Shown here one piece after another: positions 1 through 10,220 of a stretch of 64,000 nucleotides of DNA. Position 1 is the first letter of the stretch, and each line of letters starts with the position of its first letter. Under the pieces are notes generated by a model. That model did not search any database, was not told the origin of the DNA, and saw only the letters and a program-made list of their open reading frames with translations. The DNA lies in NCBI GenBank assembly GCA_965277735.1, contig CBDIDO010000003.1:2852001-2916000 (forward strand). The letters are read 5' to 3'. This DNA comes from RH-AL1 sp965277735. Its GTDB lineage: Bacteria; Pseudomonadota; Alphaproteobacteria; Rhizobiales; Beijerinckiaceae. The translations under genes were made by a program, and so were the position numbers.

Positions 1-1
1 C

Positions 2-3000
2 TTTGCGAAACCGGCGCCTGCAGTGGGCACTATTCCCGGCAATTTCAATGTTTCGCTGTCGGGCAGTTCCGATTACTCCATACCCATCAAAATTGCGCCT
101 GGCGCTGGTGGCACTCAGCCCCAAATTCAAATCAACTATGACAGCCAAAACCTTGGAGGTCCCTTAGGCTCAGGTTGGGCGCTTGGAGGTGTTTCCGCGA
201 TCACACGCGGACCTCGCGATCAATTTGTCGACGGTGCTCCCGGGCCGGTAAACCTTGACGACAATGATGCGCTGTATCTTGATGGACAACGGCTGGTCCC
301 GGTGCATAATCCAGTGGGGACTGGGACCGGCAGGAGAATTGAATATTGGAAAGTAAACGATGACTTTACCTACATTGTCGAAATCGGATCAGACCTAAAT
401 CATTCCTATTTCATTGTACGCAGTAAAGGCGGCGTGATTCTTATATTTGGGAACCAAGAAATTATATCGGGAATTGGTAATTTTGACTCTACAATACGAT
501 TTTCTAACAACGACGTAGAGACTTTCGCAGAGAGTGCCGCGATCGATACCGCTGGAAACGTAATCAAATTTCACTATAATTCAAATAATAACGGCGACTT
601 TAACATTTCCGAAATTGACTATACGGGACACGGAAAGTTTGACGATCGAGGAATTTTCGTGATCGATCGCAATCCATTTGCCAGCTTAAATTTCGTTTAT
701 AAGCCTGCAAGTCGACCGCTGGAATTTTATGTTGGAGGGCAGCTTCTTCGTAAAGATGAACAGCTAACGGATATTTATTCGTGTGTTTCTTCATCAACCT
801 TTGTCCCTCCATTTAGTTGCGCCGGAACTCTCTCTAATAACGCGGAGCGTCACCAAGTCTCTCACTATAAGTTGGATTATCAGGACGTTAAAACGGCAGG
901 CCGATCTATTTTAACCGAGGTCCATATGTTTGGATCTGATGAGGCGGCTGAAATTGCTCCAACAAAGTTCTCCTATACTGCTGCCAATCCAGGTTGGGAC
1001 AGCAATCCAACTTTGCTCCCCTCCGGTCTTGTCTTGGCGGATGCGCCAAAACTGGGCGGGGCATTTCGATTTGTTCACTTTGCTCCCGACACTGCGGGGA
1101 CAGTCGACGTATTATTTGCTGCGCAAATCAATGGCAAAAATGTTGCATATGCCTTCAAGAATAATGGCCCGGGTGCTTGGACTGCAGGGAGCCAGCCGTG
1201 GGCACCTGCTAGCAGATCTGCAGCCGATCCGAGCGCTGGAACTATCCCATACGATTTTGCGCCGCCTATTTCTTTCGTGGACGCCAGCGGTGCGGACCTG
1301 GGGGTAATCATCGCCGATATTACTGGTAATGGCAGGGCGGCTCTAATCCAAAGCGTTGCATCTGGACAACAAGAACCAACTAGGTCTGCTTATCTTGCTG
1401 GTCAGACTTCGTTTGAAGAACACCCTGAGTTCAAGGTTCCTTTTGTGGTCAGCCGCGACGGAAAAGTCTTGGCACATTATTTGTTCGGACGCTGGAGCGG
1501 TGGGTTAGGCCCCGATCTGATTTATGAATCGGAAGGGCACTCGGGCTTCCTGAGAAACGGTGGGGTTGGAATCGGCTGGAAACCAGACGCTTCCCACGTG
1601 CCGAGCGTGCCACTCGATGCTGTCACACGCTTGGTCGATCTGGATTGTTCAAACGGCCCTCCATCATTGATCGGGGTCGGGCCCGACGCCGACGGTAACC
1701 CTTGGAAGGTGTATCGCTATGCTGCGAACGGTTGGGATCCGGAAACGAGACCTCAGTTTCAACCTCCATTCCCCCCTTCGACCAAACCCGAAGCTATACG
1801 AGAGATCCGATTTGACGCCTCCTCGTCTTGTCAGGGCTTAATTGTTGCGACGGCCGAAAACGGGGGGCTGCACAAAGCTTTTCTGCCAACTTCGAAAGGA
1901 TGGGTTGAGATTCCGGCGAAGGCGCCCCCGTTCGATTTGGTTGATGCTGACGGGAATCCGTCCAAAGCCCTTGTAGCGGACTTGCTGGGCGATGGGTTCC
2001 AAGGGGTCTTTGCACATACCGCGTTACCGGGAGGAGGATCGATCAAGTTTGCTTTTACACAGGATGGAAATGGCTGGCATAAAGCCGATTTCGATCCTCA
2101 AATAGACATTGCGACTGACAGTCCCAACTCACTTCCAATCGCAGCCTATGCCGGCCCTCTGGTTGGGCAGGGAGGGGACAATCTAGTTGTCTTGAATAAT
2201 GTCGACGAGACACCGAGGGTCTTTAGAAATGACGAGACGAACTTCATAGCGCAATCAGAGTTTGCGCCGCCTATTTCCTTTGCGCGTCAAGATAAAAAGG
2301 ATTTAGGCGTCCGTTTTGTCGATTTACACGGCACAGGTCTTCAGGATGTTATATTTAGTCGTCTCGTTACAATTAACGGCAAAACCACGCTCGTTAGCGG
2401 CGCTTACCGCAACAGCGGCCACGGGTGGGTTAATGAACCTGGGCCATGCAACATAGATTCCTACGACATCTCAAATCCTAATCCTCCCCCGCAGGGCGGC
2501 TTATGCCCCCCCGTGCCGTTTGCCGGAGACGATATAGCTGGCAATCCAGTGCAGTTTGTTGACTTGGACGGGGATGGTTACCCTGATCTGATTTACAGTT
2601 ATAATAATAAGGCGGGAAATACGGTAACAAAGGTCTATTTTAACGTCGATGACGGGACAGGCACTGGTGGGAGAAAATGGAGCGATGCGAGTACAGATCC
2701 AAGAAATATGACTAAATATCTGCCCCCCGCGAAGGTCTTTCCCCTCGCGAGTTTCGGGATTGGAGATATGGGTGTCAGATTTACAAAATTTGATGCTAAT
2801 CGTTTGGGGGTTTTGATTGGTTTCCGTTCGGCGCAGAAGAAATGTTTGCCTTTTCTCGGCTGCTTCTCAACGCCGGGAGCTTTTACCCCGAGTGCATTTG
2901 CGTTCGATGGGACGCAATGGTTAGACGAGAGCGCGCGGTATGCTCCTCCTGTGCCTTTTGTCAGCCAACATGACTTCAATTCAGCCAGTTCGGCAGACCT

Positions 3001-6000
3001 ATTTGTTCAGATCATTGACGTGTCAGGAAGCGGCCTCCCGTCGATCGTAGCTAACTATAGCGACTTCTTAACAGCAGCCCCAGGAAGTCCACCACAGAGG
3101 ATAAATAAGATTTGGCTTAATACGGGTCATGGTTGGGATGGAAATAACTCTATACAAGTTCCTTATTCGCTTGATGCAGCTTATCAAGACCCAAAGATAT
3201 CTATTCAGGTAGCCGATGTCAATGGAGACGGACTGCCCGACATTGTCATGGCAAATGGTGGATGTCCCAGCTGTTCGAAAACCTGGCTAGGGACGGGTAA
3301 AGGATGGACCGATGCTCCAAATTGGCAGGTTCCGGCTGACGCAATGGCCAATAAGGACGGTGATCCTGGTTTCCGGCTGGTCGATACGAAAGGGGACGGA
3401 TTTCTCGACGTACTTTGGATGAGGCCAAACAAGCCCGACGGAAAACTTGACAGAGGTTTAGCGCTCAACGACGGACGTGGCTGGACGGACCGCGAGGACG
3501 CGCTGGTCCCAAATGATCTGTTTTTTGCGGACAATGATGGCATTGATCAAGGTGTTCGACTTTTGAGTGTAACCGGGAAAGGCCTGACAGACATAGTCGC
3601 CTCGTTCGAGGGCCATTTGCAACGTGTGGAGCTCAATCATTCCCGGAGAGCAGACGTCCTGGAAACCGTTACGGACGGATATGGACTTAAAACAAGCGTC
3701 CACTATCAGACCTTGCTCGAGATAGATGAATCCGACCCGAACTCCGGTGTCAAAGGCAATCCGCTTAGTTCGCGTGTATATGAGCGGGACACGATTGACA
3801 CGTTTCCGAAGGTCGCGCCGGTGCCGACAACCTACGTCGTTCGGCAGGCGAGCGTTGACGAAGGAAATGGCCATCCTGTCGTAATCGACTATCGATACGG
3901 ACGATATCGAATGGACGCGCTGGCCGCGCGGTCGCTTGGATTTGGTTGGCGCGAGAGCCTCAACGAGTTCAGCAATGTGTTGACCAGAAGTGAGACCGTT
4001 CAGGACGCGCGGTCGAGATCAGGGCTCTCAAGCGAGTCAACATGTATCGTCTATAAAGACGTTCTAGAAAACATGATCGAAGAAGAAAGAAGGCATCCGG
4101 ACGATCCGAAGAAGAAGTTTCCGCGAAATATGTGCCAAGAGGATCGTGTATCCTATCCATGGGGATTCAAGATATCTGAGAGCAGTACTTGTTGGACCGA
4201 GGTTGAAGGTGACCTCAACGGGCAAACTAACAACCTACATCTTCCTGAGGGTAAGAAGTGCGGGTACGACACTCCGCGCGTGATGTCCGGATACGTGATC
4301 CGTCAAAGCTCAATCGCCTCCACGAGGAACGTCACCTATGAGCTAGATGGCCGGATAGTCTCAGCCGGGACCAATTCATTCGGCTACGATTCAAGCGGAG
4401 GGATTCTGGAACGTCACGGCGATGTCCTATCGACCATCAACGCTCTCGATGACGGATCATCTATTGAGACGACCAACGAATACACTGATGACCCAAGCCG
4501 ATGGTTCTTGGGCCGGCTCACGAAGAGTGTCGTCGTCAAGATTGGCGATCCACAAGATGGTCCAGGTTCTAAACGAAAGAGGGAAACACGTTGCTCATCG
4601 TTTGAATATGATGAAGCAACAGGGATGCTGGCATCGCAGGTCGTAAACTGCGACAGCTCGAACGCCGTCAAGACAAAATTCCGGCGCGACGCCTTCGGAA
4701 ATATTATCGAAAGGTCGGTATTTGCAAAAGGTGAACCGACGCAAACAACCAAGTCCTATCTCGATCCCTTCGGACGTTATGAGATCGGATCAAGCGATGT
4801 ACTCGGCCATCTTTCCAGAACTGATCGAGATCCGGGAACAGGACAGCCCCAATCCGCAACCGACGCGAACGGGGTCACAACGGCCTTTGAGTACGATCCG
4901 TTCGGAAGACTGCACAAGCAGACAAGTCCGACCGGCTTAGCAACTGTGACCGACCTTATCGATACGCGGCTCCCCGATGCATTGCCGATCATCGACGCAG
5001 CACACGACATCTCTGCGGGTCTTGGCGTTGCGGCCAGATACGCGATTAAGACGCAGATAGGATCTCTACCCGCGTCCTGGGCGCTATTCGATATCAAGGG
5101 GCGCGAATTGCGCCAAGCCTCTCGCGGCTTCACCTCCGACCCCTCCGACAAACGTTTTATTTTCAGCGAGATGCAATATGACGCGCTGGGGCGAATACTG
5201 CGAAAATCGATTCCTCACGACGCCTTAAATCCAGCGCAATGGATGACCAACGAGTATGATGTGTTAGGACGGGTCTGCGCGTCCACGGCGGTCAACGGAT
5301 TGCGCACCGAGACGGTTTTCGCCGGCAGAGATTTGGGCGGCGGACAAGTCTTCGTAGTTGTCGACCCGATAAAACAGCTCACCGGACCGCCTCGCCTTGG
5401 GGAAACCGATCGAAAACTATCTTGTGGTCATCCTTTTCCTGCGACGGTCTATCGGAAGAACGCGCTGAATCAACAAACGTCCTCGACCGTCAACATGCGA
5501 AAGGAGATTAAAGAGTCGGCCGATGCTGTCGGTAAAATCACTTTTGATGAATACGATGCTGGCGGCCGTCTTGAGAGGATGACCGGCCCAACTGGGGCGG
5601 TAACACGGTACAAGTACGACGACTTAGGTAATAAGATTTGGGTTTACGATCCGGATCTTGGGATTTGGCAATACAGATATGACTCGCTTGGCCGCGTTGT
5701 GCAGCAAATAGATGCAAAGGGGCAATACTCTTTAATGGAGTATGACGCCGCCGGGCGTCCTACTCGCCGTACCCTTGCAGATGTAACGACGACTTGGAGC
5801 TACGATACGGCAAGCCACGGATTAGGCAATATCGCATCAGTTACCGCCTCTAACGGCTACAAAAGATCGTTCTACTATGATATATTTGGGCGGAAGGTTG
5901 GAGACGGTGTCCAAATCGATCGAGAACAATTTCTTTCGATGAACGAGTTTGACGAGTACGGCAGAGTGATAAAGGTCGTGTACCCCAATGCATTTGCTGT

Positions 6001-8359
6001 TCAGAACGTGTACGACGCGAACGGGTTTCTGGTTGGTGTCAAAGATCAGGAGTCCGGTAGATCTTATTGGGCCGCAAAAAAAATCGATGCTCTTGGAAGG
6101 GTCACTGAAGAGAGGTTTGGCAACGGCGTAAAAACTACCAGGTCTTACGATACCTCGGACAGAGTGCGCAGTAATCCGGACCAGAGATTGGCAGGCCTTC
6201 TTTCGAAGGCAAGTGATGGCTCGCCAGTGTTGGATATCAGTTTCACATACGATCTTCTGGGTAATTTGAAAACAAGAAATGAAAGAGTTGAAGGTAAACA
6301 CGAGTCTTTTGACTACGACAATATAAATAGGATTGCTGCATTTGTCGATTTAAATAGTGGGCGCACCGCTGTCTACCGCTACGACGGTGCTGGAAGAATA
6401 AACTATAAGTCTGATATAGGATACTATAAATATGCATATGATGGTCGTGAGAATTATGACTGGTGCGAGAGGCATTCTCAGACAGGAAGGCCATTCCATG
6501 CGGTTAAGAGCACCAACTACGGACGACATAAACAAAGCTATTGCTATGATTTGAACGGAAATATGATTTCCTCGGCGGAGGGCTCTTTTGACTTCACCGC
6601 CGACAATAACTTAAAGTCTCTCTATTTTGACGAGCAGAGATGGTCCCGCTTCGACTACGGGCTGAACGGCGACCGGTTTCGTCAATTCTCACGGATCGGG
6701 AATGCTTCGGAGGAGACCCTATACCTTGGGCTATTCGAGAAAGTTGTTGATTATTCGGGAGTTCTCTCCCCGGATGGATTCGAGCGCTTCTCCCGAAGCC
6801 GTAGCTACCTTGTAAATGGCTCAGGCGTTTTCGGTGTGGTGGAAACTGATGACACGTATGCCAGCAACCGATTGGGCGTTCCACATGGCGAGCCTCGTTC
6901 GCCTTTGTACGGCAAATTATCGGCGACAGAGACGTGGTATATGCATGTGGATCAGCTGGGATCGATATTGTGCGTTACCGACCAGGACGGCCGGGTCCGT
7001 GAACGTTTCTGGTATGATCCTTGGGGCGCTCGCACCAAGATGGAAAACGACCGACCAGGGCGCGGAGAATCTCAGCGCTTGGGAGAGTCCTGGACGCGTG
7101 GGTTCACTAGCCACGAGCATTTGGAAGCGTTCGCACTCATCCACATGAATGGGCGTGTTTACAATACCGTATTGTCCCAATTCATTTCGGTCGATCCGAT
7201 CAATAGACTTGGCGTCGATACCCAAGGCGGAAATGGATACTCTTACGCTCGAAATAACCCGATGAGATATAGTGATCCAAGCGGAGATGACATATTTGGT
7301 GATATAGGGAAGGGCCTTGGTGACGCATGGCACGGGATAACACATCTCGGGGGCGAAATTGGAAAGTGGGTGGGCCAGAACTGGCGCGTCCTGGTAGTAG
7401 TAGCCGTCGTCGTAGTTGTCAGCGTTCTTACCGTGGGTGCCGCGACACCCGAAGCGGTAACAGCCGGTGAGGCTGTACTTATCGGGGCGGAGGCCGGGGC
7501 AGCGGCCGGGGCCGCCGGGGGCTTTGTGGGGGCTGCTTTATATGGGGGCACGCTGGACGAAGACATTCAGGCGGCGATCAAGGGCGGTGTAATCGGGGCC
7601 ATATCCGGCGCGGCTTTTGCCGGCGTTGGGAGTGCGTTCACGCCGGCAGCAGGCCAGCAACTCACCACGACGTCGGAGATAGAGTGGGCGGCAGCGCACG
7701 GAGTAGTGGGTGGCGCCAAGTCGGTCGCGGAGGGGGGCGATTTCTGGACCGGGTTCATTGCCGCCGCTGCAACCAAGGCGACGAGTTTTGGTGGAACTTT
7801 CGGCAACTTCGCGGCTGACACGACCCGCGCCGCTGTAGTGGGCGGCACGGTCGCTGTGCTTACCGGCGACAAGTTTGAAAATGGAGCAATAACCGGGGCT
7901 TTTTCCTATGCATTGAATGATGGTGTGCATGGAGCGGCATACAGTCCGAAATCAGCATGGAAATCGCCGTCGGAATGGACAGAGGAGGAAGCGCGCGAAC
8001 GGGAAGGCATTACCACCGATTGGCTTTCGCCGGTCGATCTGGTTGGCGCGGCGGTTGGTTTGGGGGTGGTTTGGGCCGCGGACGCGATTTGGGGTTCCGC
8101 TGCTTTAGAGGCGACGAGTGAATACAGCCTCACGCAGACGGTTGAAAACGGTGTCGCGACAAGGCCTTACCTGAATTCGCCTTTGCTGGTTCAGGAGATT
8201 GAGTCGACTGGATTAAGCGTACCCGATCCGGGCGGAATTCCCGGCGCCCTCCGCTACGATGTCCCAGGGAGTTTCAACGGAAGCCACGGCACTTACGAAC
8301 TTGTCATTCATCCGGAGGAAAATACTATTTATCACTTCCTTTTTAGGAGCGGTCCGTGA
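2..8359 (+). CDS. SpvB/Rhs-family polymorphic toxin (5' end outside window)
   Basis: Giant protein of at least 2,785 residues. The frame is open to the left edge; a GTG at 23 exists, but conserved-looking sequence begins right there, so the true start probably lies upstream. Order: an SpvB/TcB-like N-terminal domain (about the first 330 residues), a long section of FG-GAP/VCBS-like motifs (repeated DxDGDG-type signatures, roughly residues 430-1200), then YD/Rhs repeats (about 1300-2300). The Rhs core closes with the motif NTVLSQFISVDP near residue 2380 and NPMRYSDPSG near 2415. A hydrophobic Ala/Gly/Val-rich stretch follows (about 2455-2640), then a variable C-terminal domain of about 85 residues containing VPDPGGIPGALRYDVPG and ending IYHFLFRSGP. 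By family precedent the Rhs shell encloses the C-terminal toxin. The toxin type was not identified; a small RNase-like fold is a guess. Base use is clearly more AT-rich than downstream genes, suggesting transfer. The next gene overlaps by 4 bases. Confidence 0.88.
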   Translation, partial: FAKPAPAVGTIPGNFNVSLSGSSDYSIPIKIAPGAGGTQPQIQINYDSQNLGGPLGSGWALGGVSAITRGPRDQFVDGAPGPVNLDDNDALYLDGQRLVPVHNPVGTGTGRRIEYWKVNDDFTYIVEIGSDLNHSYFIVRSKGGVILIFGNQEIISGIGNFDSTIRFSNNDVETFAESAAIDTAGNVIKFHYNSNNNGDFNISEIDYTGHGKFDDRGIFVIDRNPFASLNFVYKPASRPLEFYVGGQLLRKDEQLTDIYSCVSSSTFVPPFSCAGTLSNNAERHQVSHYKLDYQDVKTAGRSILTEVHMFGSDEAAEIAPTKFSYTAANPGWDSNPTLLPSGLVLADAPKLGGAFRFVHFAPDTAGTVDVLFAAQINGKNVAYAFKNNGPGAWTAGSQPWAPASRSAADPSAGTIPYDFAPPISFVDASGADLGVIIADITGNGRAALIQSVASGQQEPTRSAYLAGQTSFEEHPEFKVPFVVSRDGKVLAHYLFGRWSGGLGPDLIYESEGHSGFLRNGGVGIGWKPDASHVPSVPLDAVTRLVDLDCSNGPPSLIGVGPDADGNPWKVYRYAANGWDPETRPQFQPPFPPSTKPEAIREIRFDASSSCQGLIVATAENGGLHKAFLPTSKGWVEIPAKAPPFDLVDADGNPSKALVADLLGDGFQGVFAHTALPGGGSIKFAFTQDGNGWHKADFDPQIDIATDSPNSLPIAAYAGPLVGQGGDNLVVLNNVDETPRVFRNDETNFIAQSEFAPPISFARQDKKDLGVRFVDLHGTGLQDVIFSRLVTINGKTTLVSGAYRNSGHGWVNEPGPCNIDSYDISNPNPPPQGGLCPPVPFAGDDIAGNPVQFVDLDGDGYPDLIYSYNNKAGNTVTKVYFNVDDGTGTGGRKWSDASTDPRNMTKYLPPAKVFPLASFGIGDMGVRFTKFDANRLGVLIGFRSAQKKCLPFLGCFSTPGAFTPSAFAFDGTQWLDESARYAPPVPFVSQHDFNSASSADLFVQIIDVSGSGLPSIVANYSDFLTAAPGSPPQRINKIWLNTGHGWDGNNSIQVPYSLDAAYQDPKISIQVADVNGDGLPDIVMANGGCPSCSKTWLGTGKGWTDAPNWQVPADAMANKDGDPGFRLVDTKGDGFLDVLWMRPNKPDGKLDRGLALNDGRGWTDREDALVPNDLFFADNDGIDQGVRLLSVTGKGLTDIVASFEGHLQRVELNHSRRADVLETVTDGYGLKTSVHYQTLLEIDESDPNSGVKGNPLSSRVYERDTIDTFPKVAPVPTTYVVRQASVDEGNGHPVVIDYRYGRYRMDALAARSLGFGWRESLNEFSNVLTRSETVQDARSRSGLSSESTCIVYKDVLENMIEEERRHPDDPKKKFPRNMCQEDRVSYPWGFKISESSTCWTEVEGDLNGQTNNLHLPEGKKCGYDTPRVMSGYVIRQSSIASTRNVTYELDGRIVSAGTNSFGYDSSGGILERHGDVLSTINALDDGSSIETTNEYTDDPSRWFLGRLTKSVVVKIGDPQDGPGSKRKRETRCSSFEYDEATGMLASQVVNCDSSNAVKTKFRRDAFGNIIERSVFAKGEPTQTTKSYLDPFGRYEIGSSDVLGHLSRTDRDPGTGQPQSATDANGVTTAFEYDPFGRLHKQTSPTGLATVTDLIDTRLPDALPIIDAAHDISAGLGVAARYAIKTQIGSLPASWALFDIKGRELRQASRGFTSDPSDKRFIFSEMQYDALGRILRKSIPHDALNPAQWMTNEYDVLGRVCASTAVNGLRTETVFAGRDLGGGQVFVVVDPIKQLTGPPRLGETDRKLSCGHPFPATVYRKNALNQQTSSTVNMRKEIKESADAVGKITFDEYDAGGRLERMTGPTGAVTRYKYDDLGNKIWVYDPDLGIWQYRYDSLGRVVQQIDAKGQYSLMEYDAAGRPTRRTLADVTTTWSYDTASHGLGNIASVTASNGYKRSFYYDIFGRKVGDGVQIDREQFLSMNEFDEYGRVIKVVYPNAFAVQNVYDANGFLVGVKDQESGRSYWAAKKIDALGRVTEERFGNGVKTTRSYDTSDRVRSNPDQRLAGLLSKASDGSPVLDISFTYDLLGNLKTRNERVEGKHESFDYDNINRIAAFVDLNSGRTAVYRYDGAGRINYKSDIGYYKYAYDGRENYDWCERHSQTGRPFHAVKSTNYGRHKQSYCYDLNGNMISSAEGSFDFTADNNLKSLYFDEQRWSRFDYGLNGDRFRQFSRIGNASEETLYLGLFEKVVDYSGVLSPDGFERFSRSRSYLVNGSGVFGVVETDDTYASNRLGVPHGEPRSPLYGKLSATETWYMHVDQLGSILCVTDQDGRVRERFWYDPWGARTKMENDRPGRGESQRLGESWTRGFTSHEHLEAFALIHMNGRVYNTVLSQFISVDPINRLGVDTQGGNGYSYARNNPMRYSDPSGDDIFGDIGKGLGDAWHGITHLGGEIGKWVGQNWRVLVVVAVVVVVSVLTVGAATPEAVTAGEAVLIGAEAGAAAGAAGGFVGAALYGGTLDEDIQAAIKGGVIGAISGAAFAGVGSAFTPAAGQQLTTTSEIEWAAAHGVVGGAKSVAEGGDFWTGFIAAAATKATSFGGTFGNFAADTTRAAVVGGTVAVLTGDKFENGAITGAFSYALNDGVHGAAYSPKSAWKSPSEWTEEEAREREGITTDWLSPVDLVGAAVGLGVVWAADAIWGSAALEATSEYSLTQTVENGVATRPYLNSPLLVQEIESTGLSVPDPGGIPGALRYDVPGSFNGSHGTYELVIHPEENTIYHFLFRSGP

Positions 8360-8823
8360 TTCGGTTCAGAGCCTTACGCACTAGCGCAGTCACAACGAGA
8401 GGTCTTCTCGTGTATCGGCCAGAAGAGTTCTCTTTCAGCTTCAATCCATCTTCCCTAGGGTTCACGTCGATCATTCTGAATGATCTCAATCTCGAAGTTG
8501 ACGAGACCGGAAAGATCATCTCTATATGGGGTATGTCTCCGTATACTCGGTGGAAGGAAACGTCGCTGGCCCCACCGGAGGCCGCTAGCGGTGATCTATT
8601 TGTGCTGCCAGACGAGCCTCTCCGGCGCGCGGTGTCCATACGAATGACACCTCCACGTAACTACTTTCCTGTGTTAGTAGATAGAAGGCTGAGTTGGGTA
8701 AAATTCCAGGCTCCATCTAAACCAAAATTTTCTTTCGAAATCATTTCCGGTGTCATCATCGAAATCGGCGGCGCAGGTGAGTTCTGCGCTCTTTGGCTCC
8801 ATCCAAAATGTGGAATTAGTTAA
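8356..8823 (+). CDS. Putative immunity protein for the upstream Rhs toxin
   Basis: 155 residues. The GTG start at 8356 overlaps the TGA stop of the Rhs gene (GTGA), so the two are probably translationally coupled. I recognise no domain, signal peptide or membrane segment. The protein is small, rich in beta-prone residues, and as AT-rich as the end of the toxin gene. In polymorphic toxin loci the gene directly after the toxin C-terminus is normally the cognate immunity gene; the role is inferred from position only. An unrelated hypothetical protein is the alternative. Confidence 0.6.
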   Translation: MIRFRALRTSAVTTRGLLVYRPEEFSFSFNPSSLGFTSIILNDLNLEVDETGKIISIWGMSPYTRWKETSLAPPEAASGDLFVLPDEPLRRAVSIRMTPPRNYFPVLVDRRLSWVKFQAPSKPKFSFEIISGVIIEIGGAGEFCALWLHPKCGIS

Positions 8824-9202
8824 TCAGAAGCCGCACAAATGCCCTCGGTGATTGCACAAGCTGCTTTTACGGTCTCGCGCAGTGCCGCGAGCTGACCCTT
8901 CAGCTCCGCGGTGCCGCCGGCGCGCGCCAGGCGGAAGGCGTTGGTGTCGCCCTGCAGCACAATATCGGCCTCGGGGGCGCCTGCATCGTCACGATCTACA
9001 GGCTTGGGGCCTGACCGTTCCCATTCGTTGCCAATCAACGTTTCAGATAGCTGATCTTTTCGGGCGTCGCCAAAAGCGGCCTTTCCGCTTCCGGCCAACT
9101 CGAGCCGCCGGTCAGCTTCGCGCCCGTTGCGGACATGGTCAGACCCACCAGCGCTGCTCGAAAGCAGACGCTGTCAAGCCTCGTGACGTTCGTCGGTCCC
9201 CG
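8824..9202. other. Intergenic stretch, no confident gene
   Basis: 379 bases between the Rhs/immunity pair and the amide operon. The minus strand carries a 92-codon open frame (8820-9098) containing DTNAFRLARAGGTAELKGQL, which looks protein-like but matches nothing I recognise; it may be a gene remnant left at the border of the inserted toxin block. A 34-codon minus-strand frame starting near 9136 is also open. GC content rises sharply here, which marks the composition boundary. Confidence 0.4.
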
Positions 9203-10204
9203 TCACGACCGATGCGCGTCCACAATCATCTTCGAGATCGAGGCACCCAGCGTGTACTTGGGGTCGACCATGTTGCCGAGCCTGACCTTCCCGCACATCG
9301 TGAGCAGCAGATAGGCGTCGGTTTCGTCGAAACCGAACTCGGCGGCCATCCAGCGGATCAGCTCGCGATAGGCGATACGCGAGGCGTCCTCCATCGGCCT
9401 GGCCGAGCCGATCGTCATGAAGAACTCCGACGTCTCCAGCCGCGGCCACGCGATCGTCCAGCCCTTGATGAGATCGATCTGAACCGTGGTGACCGTCGGG
9501 TGCTCCAGCGCGACGCCGCAGAGCTCGCCGTCTCCCTGGATGGCGTGGCAATCGCCGAGATAGAGCAGGCCGCCGGGCGCGTTGACGGGCAGGTAGATCA
9601 CCGTGTCCGGCGCGATGTCCGGCAGGTCCATGTTGCCGCCGTAATAGTCGGGGACGAGCGAGGAGATCGCTTCGATCTCCGGCGACGTGCCGATCGTGCC
9701 GATGAAGGGCTCGTAGGGCAGCGTGATCTTGTCGCTCCACTTCACGCCGCCGTCGGCCGTCACCTCGATCTTCTTCACGTATTCGGGCAGCGGATCGTTG
9801 AGCAGCGCGGTGACGCCGGTGCCGACCAGGCCGCCGAACTCGGGGATGAGGCAGGTGGTGCCGACCGGCTGCGGCCCGCGCGGCACGATCGATTTGATGT
9901 AGACGGCGAGGCAATCGCCTTTCTCGGCGCCGTTGACGTAGATCGGCCCGTTCTGCGGGTTGAGGTAGGGAAAGTTCAGCTTCTCGCTAGGCTTGTCTGT
10001 CGCGCTCTTGATCTTGCCCTCGAAGGCGTCATGCGTCTCGCAGGCCACCACCGCACCGGGATCGACCGTCAGTACGGGCTTCGGATAAGGCCCGTAGGTA
10101 TAGTGATACTTGCCCTGCTCGGCCTCGGTGATCGTGTGGGACGCGCCGGGCTTGCCTCTAGCGACGGCCTTCTGCGCCATGATGGAGCTTTCGAACCAGG
10201 ACAT
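9203..10204 (-). CDS. Acetamidase/formamidase family amidohydrolase
   Basis: 333 residues. Cytoplasmic hydrolase of the FmdA/AmdA family, which splits formamide or acetamide to ammonia and the acid. The family signature is present as GDCHAIQGDGELCG in the C-terminal half, with PVNAPGGLLYLGD before it, and the protein has the usual length. The start is set at MSWFES because a good ribosome site (GGAGG) lies 9 bases upstream; the frame stays open 22 codons further but without such a site. It is the last gene of the minus-strand operon, 16 bases after the transporter ATPase, so imported amides would be hydrolysed directly. Two more members of the family lie at 22.4-26.1 kb. The exact substrate cannot be told from sequence. 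Confidence 0.88.
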   Translation of the reverse strand: MSWFESSIMAQKAVARGKPGASHTITEAEQGKYHYTYGPYPKPVLTVDPGAVVACETHDAFEGKIKSATDKPSEKLNFPYLNPQNGPIYVNGAEKGDCLAVYIKSIVPRGPQPVGTTCLIPEFGGLVGTGVTALLNDPLPEYVKKIEVTADGGVKWSDKITLPYEPFIGTIGTSPEIEAISSLVPDYYGGNMDLPDIAPDTVIYLPVNAPGGLLYLGDCHAIQGDGELCGVALEHPTVTTVQIDLIKGWTIAWPRLETSEFFMTIGSARPMEDASRIAYRELIRWMAAEFGFDETDAYLLLTMCGKVRLGNMVDPKYTLGASISKMIVDAHRS

Positions 10205-10220
10205 CGGCAATTCCTCCGGT

